This document shows positions 9,601-16,900 of a stretch of DNA of 26,068 nt, piece after piece. Under the pieces are notes generated by a model. That model searched no databases and was not told the origin of the DNA. It saw nothing but the letters and a program-made list of their open reading frames with translations. The stretch spans positions 1-26,068 of the forward strand of contig JAYMTF010001128.1 in the NCBI GenBank assembly GCA_036897485.1, given 5' to 3'. Made by a program: the position numbers and the translations under genes. The stretch comes from Pelargonium nanum (lineage: Eukaryota > Streptophyta > Magnoliopsida > Geraniales > Geraniaceae). Positions within the stretch are counted from its first letter, which is position 1. The number at the start of each line of letters is the position of its first letter.

Positions 9601-12133
9601 TTCTTATTTTACTAAAGCATAGTTGCCTAAAGGTTGTGCTATATCTCAGGGATTTAGCCTAGTGCTTGTGCAGCACAAGGAAAAAGATTTTCTTGTTGCT
9701 TTTGGAGGATGTAAAAAGGAGCCATCAAATCAGGTTGGAGATATAAATCATATGTTTTTGCGTTACTTAATCATATGTTTTCATGTCACGTTGTTGTGTT
9801 TAAGATATCAATTTTGTTTTGTGTTACAGGTCGAGGTGCTGATTCTAGAAAAGAATGATTCATCCATGGGTCGACGATCTGCTCCCAGTAAAGGTCCTGG
9901 ATCTTTGCTCTTCAGGAAACACTTGTCATCCACCGGATTGGTTGCTCAACTTAGTAGTGGTTCATCCCAGCATTCAGTTGATTCTGTTGGAAGACAAAAC
10001 TTAGCATCTGTAATTGAGCAACATGGTTCTGGTAGAAAATCATTGTCAGATTCTTTGATTGTTGACCCGAATTCAGTTTCCAATGTCTCGCTGCGCAAGC
10101 AATTTCATAATGAAGAAGAGTACAACACGCCTGCCAAGACAGCAAAGAGTTCAGAAGAAGAGTATTCCCTCATGCAGGTAAGCAACAGAAGTTTCATGAT
10201 TGACCATCTCTTATGGGTAACTGTCATCAAAATAGTCTGAAGTGTACAGATCTGTGCGTTCTAGCTCAGGTGCACGTACACCCCAAACCTCTTGGTTCAA
10301 CCATTATCTGCTTTAGCAATGCTTGAAGCCTGATGTTCTATCCTGTCAAAATAATAATTTTGCAGTAATAGTGAATATGTTTTGGGATAATTCGACCTTT
10401 TTTCCTTATCTCATTCAATCATTGTTATCTTTGCCATCTCATATTCGCTGTAGTTCCTTATTCTTATCATGCCCCATTTACTATTTGAGAAACGATATTC
10501 TTCACAACATACCAATCACTAATCAAGATCCATAACTTGACTGGTGTGGCAGCTTAGGTGTCAATGCATGTTACTCGTACCCATCCTGAATTTCAGATCC
10601 CGAGTGCCCATAGAAGCCCATTTGTATTTTGTCATCTAAGTTGACTTATTTGACTTGAAAGATTTTTTCAGTTGTGCGTCACTGTTCTCAGTATATATCT
10701 ATTCCAGTTGTGAAATATATTGTTATGCTGATAACAAGCCCGCTATGCCACCATTTTAAGAAGTTTAACACAAAATTGCATTATGATGTATCCTGCTTTC
10801 CCATTAACATCAGGCGACAGAGAAGAAACATAATCAATTTGATACGGGAACATCGAAAAATAATGCAGAGGAGTTCGAGTCAGAAAGTTCAATGCCCCGC
10901 AGTCAAGGACATGGACACATTCCAGTTGATAATGATGATGTAGTATTCCTAGACAATGATAATAAATCGGGGGTCTTATCAGCCCCGTCAAGTATATATC
11001 AATTTTATGAAACAAAAATGGCTGCCCTAATAAGGAAGGTTGGGACTCTAGAAGGACAGATGGCTGCAGCATTAGCTGGCCGAGAAGCTGCAGAGAAGAA
11101 TTTGTCAGCTGCACTCAGGAGCAAACAGGAGATGGAGAAAAAGTTAACAGACACAGTGAAGGAGATGGAGTTGCTGAAAGAGAAGCTAACTGGTATAGAA
11201 TTAGCACAAGAGGAGGCCACCGGCCTATCAAATATCGTCCATTCTGACAATGTAAGGCTTGAGCATGATGTTGCTTTTCTCAAGGCATTTCTGGATGATA
11301 CACAAAAGGTATTGTTGTATATACAGCTTTTTATGATATAATCTTGGAAATCAGTGATTCATATTAGTTGCATATTCTACCTGTGAACCATTTCTAGTAT
11401 TTACCTCATTGTATACATGTTGTAGGAGCTGCACTCAACTAGAGGAGTCCTTGCAGGAGAACGGGCAAGAGCATTCCAATTACAGGTATGAGTCGAGTCA
11501 ATATTTTATGCTATGTTTTAAGGCCCAAGACTAGGGCTACCCTTGCGCGAGCCATAACATAGAAATGACCTGTTTTCTTTTTGAATGACTGTTAGGATGA
11601 CCCATAGAATATTTGGTTTGTAGAATATATTTGTCTGAGGTGAGGTCAAACTTCGATTGGAGTTCAGCATTATTCTCAATTATTACATTTGGATTTTAGG
11701 ATTTCAAATTAGAAATTTGGATATGGTTCCAAGACTATTGAGAATTAACATACATTCTGCACTAACTTTCAACTATGCTTAAAATGTCTCAAAGTAACTT
11801 TCTACTTTCCGTATTTGATAACCAATGTTTTAGTTTTTAGTAATGCCCTTTGAACTAGATTTAGAATATTCACGAGAACCCTAAAAATGGAAACATTAGG
11901 GAACAAGAGTTGACATTGGGAAGAATGAGTCAGTAAAACCTTTCTGGTTATAGATTTTTAAAAACTCCTGTTTGCAATGATTTGAAATCCGCCGATATAT
12001 TTTAATCATTGAATGGATTCAACGATATGATTCCATTTTATCATGAGTGCAGGTTGAAGTTTTTCATCTGAAACAGAGACTGCAATCTATGGAGAACCGA
12101 GCACCCACTCCCAGGAAACCTTTTCCAATGTAA
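637..12133 (+). CDS. Kelch-repeat protein with C-terminal coiled coil (At5g18590-type, ACBP4/5-like without ACB domain)
   Basis: Sixteen coding exons: 637-674, 3300-3381, 4917-5069, 5174-5251, 5421-5525, 6470-6536, 6629-6690, 7302-7441, 7540-7666, 7766-7880, 8767-8855, 9650-9733, 9830-10177, 10814-11308, 11426-11485, 12053-12133. They total 2124 nt, or 707 aa. All introns are GT-AG and every junction keeps frame. The start is the first ATG after the leader; the protein opens MFGFSRRRMKLGR, which I recall from plant orthologues. Residues about 75-395 carry six kelch units, 396-560 are a Ser-rich polar linker, and 565-700 are a coiled coil. There is no signal peptide or membrane segment, so it is probably cytosolic. 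Kelch propellers bind protein partners; the specific function is unknown. Close relatives ACBP4/5 add an N-terminal acyl-CoA-binding domain, which is absent here because only about 70 residues precede the propeller. Length agrees with my memory of At5g18590 (about 708 aa). Confidence 0.9.
761..806. repeat. T-rich micro-insertion between 17-bp direct repeats
   Basis: TGTTTTTACATTTCTTT occurs at 761-777 and again at 790-806. Between them lies T(7)ACTAG; with the repeat's own final Ts the run is ten Ts at 775-784. On the minus strand this reads CTAGT followed by an A-run, flanked by what look like target-site duplications. It could be an extremely truncated retroposon or a simple tandem duplication with filler. 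Confidence 0.5.
1333..1799 (+). repeat. Diverged direct duplication of about 120 bp in intron 1
   Basis: Copy 1 spans about 1333-1451 and copy 2 about 1679-1799, offset about 346 bp. Both begin ACTCAACAAGTTTAGTTTT and share GCTGGTTCAAGGGTGCAAGT, then TTATGTACC, GAGAATTGT, TTCTGGGTTGCATT and AAACTTCTTTTCCCTT, with scattered substitutions between the copies. It may be a tandem segmental duplication or two fragments of one repeat family. Neither copy has an open frame. Confidence 0.85.
1433..1495 (+). repeat. 31-bp tandem direct repeat
   Basis: Positions 1433-1463 and 1465-1495 are identical over 31 bp, beginning TTTAAACTTCTTTTCCCTTA and ending GTTTATATTAT, separated by a single C. Perfect identity suggests a recent duplication. 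It overlaps the end of copy 1 of the larger 120-bp duplication; copy 2 has only one version of this segment, so the tandem event came after the larger one or was lost from copy 2. Confidence 0.9.
2658..2697. repeat. Imperfect hairpin in intron 1
   Basis: CCATACATTTTGAA at 2658-2671 pairs with TTCAAATGTATGG at 2685-2697, a 13-bp stem with one bulged T around a 13-nt AT-rich loop. No precursor-length stem surrounds it, so I do not call a microRNA. It may be a degraded MITE end. Confidence 0.45.
4304..4759. mobile_element. Non-autonomous hAT-type MITE (440 bp) with TIRs and 8-bp TSD
   Basis: The element spans 4312-4751 in intron 2 of the kelch gene. Its ends are perfect 10-bp inverted repeats: CATGGTTGTT at 4312-4321 and AACAACCATG at 4742-4751. 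It is flanked by GTTTCAAT (4304-4311) and GTTTCTAT (4752-4759), an 8-bp target duplication with one mismatch. Eight-bp duplications and CA-starting short TIRs are hallmarks of hAT elements. Both subterminal regions are dense in GATTC/GAATC motifs (for example 4438-4485 and 4683-4735), as expected for transposase-binding subterminal repeats. There is no transposase ORF, so it would depend on a helper. Confidence 0.8.
5526..6469 (+). other. Intron 5 of the kelch gene with repeat-like segment
   Basis: A 944-nt AT-rich intron. Around 5625-5775 is a segment (with AAGCTTATACTATTAGATGG and GGTGGGCCCAACTATTATAT) resembling fragments of repeats I have seen in many dicot introns; I cannot name the family. 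A short (TA)n run lies at 5862-5873. No coding signal. Confidence 0.4.
7881..8766 (+). other. Intron 10 of the kelch gene, no recognisable content
   Basis: An 886-nt AT-rich intron between kelch exons 10 and 11. A tiny palindrome CTGGACTTGTCCAG occurs at 7950-7963. I see no coding potential, TIR pair or RNA gene. Confidence 0.5.
8856..9649 (+). other. Intron 11 of the kelch gene, possible TE debris
   Basis: A 794-nt intron. About 9375-9500 is less AT-rich (AGCTCATCGGCTAACACGCC and neighbours) than its surroundings and looks like an inserted repeat remnant. No termini could be paired by eye, so the class is unknown. Confidence 0.35.
10178..10813 (+). other. Intron 13 of the kelch gene, no recognisable content
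   Basis: A 636-nt intron separating the linker exon 13 from the large coiled-coil exon 14. The acceptor is TTAACATCAG at 10813. No repeat, coding frame or RNA gene is evident. Confidence 0.5.
11018..12127 (+). other. Exons encoding the C-terminal coiled coil
   Basis: From residue 565, exons 14-16 encode long Ala/Glu/Lys/Leu-rich heptads (for example REAAEKNLSAALRSKQEMEK) with almost no proline until the last ten residues. The helix continues through ELHSTRGVLAGERARAFQLQ and VEVFHLKQRLQSMEN, and the protein ends APTPRKPFPM. The segment probably mediates dimerisation or partner binding. ACBP4/5 have a similar C-terminal helical region, which supports common descent. Confidence 0.75.
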
Positions 12134-12430
12134 TATGAAGAATCGAAACAAATGTTTTGCTCGATCAGTTGGATTGGATGCGCAATCAACAATGAGCTGA
12201 CAACTCCACGATGATCCGAAACATGTTTCTTCTGGCTGGCTGGCTGGCTGGCTGACTGATTGACTCCAGATGTTGTAAAAATGAATTTCAATTTAGCATT
12301 GGCAATGTCTTGGTGAATAATTTAGCAAGGTTGTTGTAGGTTTATCCTGTATATAAGTACATTACTTCAGCATGTATGTTCAGAGATGTATACCGAATTC
12401 TGCCTCTGCTATATTGTAATTTGTATTTCA
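12134..12430 (+). other. Probable 3'UTR of the kelch gene, with a CTGG microsatellite
   Basis: Downstream of the TAA stop (12131-12133). Positions 12232-12259 read as five CTGG units followed by two CTGA units. T- and TG-rich stretches at about 12330-12430 (TATATTGTAATTTGTATTTC near 12410) fit a plant far-upstream element and cleavage zone. No clear AATAAA is present, which is common in plants. The end point is approximate. Confidence 0.5.
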
Positions 12431-13540
12431 TTGCTTTTGTATGATCAGTACCTAACCACCAACCCCTCTAATCAGTGATCTCCCACTTGGACTGAATATA
12501 TTTCATGTGAACAATTTTGTATGATTCAATCCATATCCATATTTTTGTAGATAATATCGATCTGATATGAAAATTGATCACATTAAATTGGTTTCAAAAC
12601 GGATTGAATTTCGAATGTTCACTGTTTGGATTCAAAATTTCAGCTCCAGACATGATCTGAAAGTTTCATTTGAATGACTAGCACTCAATTCCAATCACTA
12701 CATAACCAAAAGTCAATCCTAGCATTGGGTGGGGTGAAAAAATCAGACAAAATACTAAACCATAGAAACAACAAAAGTAAACATGGTGTGCTTCTTTGAA
12801 AACATTTTTTTTGTCCTCCTTTTGTTGTGTTATGTCATTTGTCCTCTCAAGTGTTTCTCGAATACTTACTCTCTAAGACCTTTGCTTTCTATGAAAAAAA
12901 TATGTTGCACTTCTTTTATTCAAATTAAACAATTGTCGCCTTCTTTTTTTGCATGCTATGGTAGTTATTTTAAAAATACTTTAAGTATGTAGAGGCTTAG
13001 TAGACTTAAAGCATTACTCTTGGATTCCTAGAGGTTGCACTAATGTGGCATACCATTAGAGGGAGACATAAATGTGTGTTTGAGAATCCACCTCAAATAT
13101 AAAAGTAAAAATTTACTATCGAACAATACCTCACTAGGGACAATTCTACTCAAAATTCTCAATATCACTTGTGGGATTTGCTCCTATTATCTAGGATGAA
13201 GTATTGATACTTACAAACCAAGTTTGTTGCATGTTGTTGTGTGATTGGTTTGTTGTGATAATGAGAATACTCCATCTATTAAGCTGCAATTTTTTTTTTG
13301 TATTATTCTTCTAACTATGTATGTATTTGTTCATTTAATATTTTACTTATATAATAAAATATTATATAATTACTTTGACCTTGCTAGCTAAACATTCTGA
13401 ATCCGTTTCTATTTGTAAAGTGTTTTCTTATGCAGTATGTAGTTCGCATTGAATTTTTTTTTTAAGGAAGTTCGCATTGATTTTATTGAAATAATTATTT
13501 TGTTTTTATACATATAAAAAAAAAGCCAACTTATTTATCC
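12431..13540. other. Intergenic DNA between the two genes
   Basis: AT-rich sequence without a credible gene; open frames here are short and uncoded-looking. Near the end (13441-13480) is a T-run flanked by 12-bp direct repeats, listed separately. Confidence 0.6.
13441..13480. repeat. T-rich micro-insertion between 12-bp direct repeats
   Basis: AGTTCGCATTGA occurs at 13441-13452 and 13469-13480, exactly. The 16 nt between are A, ten Ts, then AAGGA. On the minus strand this is TCCTT plus an A-run, the layout left by a severely 5'-truncated retroposon with its target duplication. The T(10)AAGG junction resembles the T(11)AAGGG start of the retroelement-like tail at 25941. Confidence 0.6.
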
Positions 13541-13544
13541 GATT

Positions 13545-13660
13545 TTTGAAAAAACCGGTTTACCGGTCCCGGGTTTTAGTGTTTTACGGGTTGTGGCTGA
13601 GTTCCGTGACACCACCGGGTCCCGGGTGAATTGGTCAACCGCCGTTCCGGGCCAGGTTCC
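13545..13660. repeat. GC-rich CCGG-laden block upstream of NOT3
   Basis: A sharp GC-rich island in AT-rich surroundings. It contains AACCGGTT (13553-13560), ACCGGT (13562-13567) and two copies of GGTCCCGGGT (13565-13574 and 13618-13627), plus TTCCGGGCC near 13646-13654. This style resembles repeat fragments widespread in dicot intergenic DNA (from memory), so I infer a transposable-element remnant next to, or co-opted into, the NOT3 promoter. Confidence 0.45.
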
Positions 13661-13704
13661 AAATAACTGGTCAAAACTAATTTCATAACCAAAGATGACA
13701 ATTT

Positions 13705-13760
13705 CACCGGCCCATCCCAGCCCAGCCAAGCCCATATACTTTCATAAACTCCGTTTCTGC
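13705..13760 (+). promoter_or_regulatory. NOT3 promoter: triple site II cluster
   Basis: Three site II elements in reverse form lie exactly 10 bp apart: GGCCCA 13709-13714, AGCCCA 13719-13724 and AGCCCA 13729-13734. Ten-bp phasing puts them on one face of the helix. There is no convincing TATA box. The following sequence from about 13745 is pyrimidine-rich leader. Tandem site II clusters are typical of TATA-less housekeeping genes in plants, bound by TCP factors. Confidence 0.65.
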
Positions 13761-13867
13761 ATTCTGCATCAGTATCTGTATCACTAATCAGTAATCACCA
13801 TCTCCATTAGCGATCGTAAAATCAACTTCACTTCACAAGCAATCATAGCCTTGGGCGTTTTCTTTGA

Positions 13868-13948
13868 ATGGTAATCACCTCCATTTCGATCGCAATTTCA
13901 CAATGGGAGCGAGCCGAAAGCTTCAGGGAGAGATCGATCGCGTTCTGA
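13868..13948 (+). CDS. Upstream ORF overlapping the NOT3 start (26 codons)
   Basis: The only ATG in the inferred NOT3 leader is at 13868. It opens a 26-codon frame in a different register that ends at TGA 13946-13948, 43 nt past the NOT3 ATG (13903). Its context is poor at -3 (T) but has G at +4; the NOT3 ATG has A at -3 and G at +4, which is strong. Leaky scanning would let ribosomes reach NOT3, while those initiating at 13868 would bypass it. No acceptor AG exists between 13868 and 13903, so it cannot be spliced out locally. The peptide itself probably has no function. Confidence 0.5.
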   Translation: MVITSISIAISQWERAESFRERSIAF

Positions 13949-16900
13949 AGAAGGTACAGGAAGGGGTCGATGTATTTGACAGCATCTGGAACAAGGTTAC
14001 GTCTCGAATTTTCTTCATTTTTATTTCATTTCCGTTTTTTGGGGTTAAATTTTGATTCTTGAACCGCGATTTTGTGCTCAGGTTTATGATACGGACAATG
14101 CGAATCAGAAGGAAAAGTTTGAGGCGGATTTGAAGAAGGAGATTAAGAAGCTTCAGAGATACAGAGACCAAATCAAGACATGGATTCAGTCCAGTGAGAT
14201 CAAGGACAAGAAGGTGGGTCTCTTTTGCTTCGCTTTGCATTTTACGTGTTCTTTAATTCTTGGTGGAATATGGAACTGTTCAATTTTGGTCTATCAATCC
14301 TAAGTTGCTGTATTTTATGTGGAAGATAAACTATGCATTCCTTGGAAGGATGCTCCATTGCAAGTTGTCTGTTGCGTATATAGAATATTCACTAGTTAGA
14401 TAACAGGATGAGGCATCCTGGTTGAGCCTCTTATATTAAATTGGATTTAAAGTGATTAAGTTATGTTTCTAAGAAAATAGCTTTTTTGTTTTGGAATTAG
14501 TTAATTTTTCTTTTGGCGATTGCATCAATTGTGGTTGCTTATATTTGTCAAGTGCTGATAAAAGACTGAACTACGTGTCTTCCTGTGTGTGCAAAACTAA
14601 TTAAAGTAGCTCGATCAGAATACTGCAGCTTGTTCCTAAAGTAAACTAAGTGTCCTGCACACTAAAGATTCATCCTCCAGAGCTATCCGATGGAGTTGGA
14701 AATTCTATGGGAGATTTGAGTTAAGGTTGATAGAATGAGGTGAAATTTGTCTGGATTTGTTGTTATTTTTGCCTCTTATGTTGTTCCTTTTTAGGTACAC
14801 TTTATATATTTACATTTTTGTGATTATTGTTGGGGTGGGGGAATAGAAGTTCCAGTTTGTAATTTGTCGAATTGCAAAGGGATGGATGGTCGTGTGTACT
14901 ATTTTTTTTTTCCTCTTCTGTGATGCATACTGATGGACTACTGACTTATGAGTGTTACAGGAGAAGTTTATGGTTTTTCAAATTGTTGGACATCTAGATT
15001 TCAGTTAGAAAGGATTAAGGATTTAATTCTGGTTCTACGTGGTAATGAATTTGGTTGAGTTACCATTCTGCCTGAAGTTGTTTTTCTTGTTATTTTGCCT
15101 AGGATATGCATATTGAGTGCCAAAGTATGTTACTGTTGGCTTGCAAAGGGGCTGTAAATGGGGTGTTTATTTTGGCTTGCATTTCCATGGACTATTTTTA
15201 ATTTTTACTTTTTTTTCTTATGTGGAGATTCTTTTTTTTATTGTTCTACTAAAGGATCCTTCTCCTACTCATTTTTCTCTTATGCAAAGAATACCATATT
15301 GTTCTCCCATTTTCTACTTCTTTTGTTGGGTTCAACTATACAATGACATTTGCCAATTGAAATATTCATTTCTTAGAAGTACTGGTATTGATATAAGTGA
15401 TTCAATTTTGACATGTATTTCACATTTCTACCATTGACCGACTTCTTTTTTTATCTTGTTGAAAATGATGACATATTTATGCTAGCATTATCATTCTTGT
15501 CAGTGTCCTTTATTTCACTATCTTTGTTCATCAGTTCCATTAGTCTTTATTTTTCGCTTTTTTTCTATCCCGCCTCTACATTGATATTAGATTGTGAATT
15601 TCTTAATTCTTGATTTGGAGTTGACCATTAATATTCTCTTCTTTGGTATATGTTGACATAGGTTAGTGCCGCTTATGAGCAGGCCCTGGTGGATGCTCGA
15701 AAACTTATTGAGCGTGAAATGGAAAGATTTAAAATTTGTGAAAAGGAGACAAAGACAAAAGCATTCTCTAAAGAAGGGCTTGGCCAGCAACCTAAAACTG
15801 TAAGCAGTGCACACTCACATGACCTTGTTTGTACTATAACTGGCAAGATGGAGATATTGAAATCCTGGTTTATTTGGGCATCCGAGTTGAGGTGCTTGTG
15901 TTAGTTGTGATTATTTGCAGCCAACTTGGTTTTTGTTCCAAGGCATACTTATATGATGAGATTATTCACCTTTGATGGTTAGAATTTCATTTTGTGATGT
16001 AATCTTCTGAAAGATACTGGCTAGTCACCTTCCTGCTTCTAAGTAGTGTTAGGTAGTTTACAATGTTTTCCTTTTTAAAGGCCTATTTCTTCACCATCAT
16101 CCATGTACTACGTGGTAGTTTTAAAGTAATGGGGCAGTCAGCCAGTTGATATATTAGAAAGCATGGTATGGGATTGGGTTGCATGGTCTAGGTGCTTTCT
16201 TCCTGAATAGTTGAGTACTGTTAGGCTTGCAACATGCCTGTTATTGTTCAATACTCTTTTCATTTTTTATAATGGTTTATAGTGTCAAGTGTATTAGATC
16301 CCTCCCATTTAATCTTTGTTTTTCTTCTGCTTTGTGTCTTACATTTTATGTTGCTGTGCATTGCAGTTAAATCTATAATTGTCTATTGGAAAGTACCATT
16401 TGTCTTACTTTTCTTGCTCAATTACTTTAAAAATAAAAAAAATCAAACAATTTATCATGCTTTTGTTCGTTTGGGTGACAGGACCCAAAGGAAAAGGCTA
16501 AAGCCGAGACAAGAGATTGGTTGAATAATGTGGTAAGAATCTAACTTTACATTATTCATAGAATGTGCATATGACTTGTTGTAGAAATAGCTTATTAGAT
16601 ATGAGCAAGGAAGTGCTAAAAATAAATGGTTTTGTAACATATTATGTCGTTGAGCAGGTTTCCGAGTTGGAATCCCAGATTGACATCTTTGAAGCTGAGA
16701 TGGAGGGTCTATCAGTCAAGAAAGGGAAGACAAGGCCACCTAGACTGGTAGGCCAAAAGAGAGAAACTTGCCTTTTGGAAATGAATTTTTTTATATCTAA
16801 TGTTTTCTTCTTCTTTTCTTTTTACCTTTGCCAGACACATCTGGAGACATCGATTGTTCGGCACAAGGCTCATATAATGAAATTAGAGCTGATCTTAAGG

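Larger units (their letters stand above)
4917..9865 (+). other. Exons encoding the six-unit kelch propeller
   Basis: Six kelch units are readable across exons 3-13, each with a G-G or V-G-G strand and a later aromatic W or F. Unit 1 has RFNHAASVIENKMIVVGGES (exons 3-4). Unit 2 has KGHSLVSWGKKALLVGG (exons 5-6). Unit 3 has ARSGHTVVRANSALILFGGE (exon 8). Unit 4 has RSNHVAALYDDKTLFVFGG (exon 9). Unit 5 has RAGCCGVLCGTKWYIAGGG (exon 10). Unit 6 has GFSLVLVQHKEKDFLVAFGG (exon 12). Unit boundaries often sit near exon boundaries. Six units suit a closed beta-propeller. Introns between these exons hold the repeats listed separately. Confidence 0.85.

Noticed and set aside
15117-15613. Overlapping hydrophobic frames suggesting membrane peptides
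   Set aside because: They are translations of T-rich intronic DNA between NOT3 exons 2 and 3, with no start context or homology.
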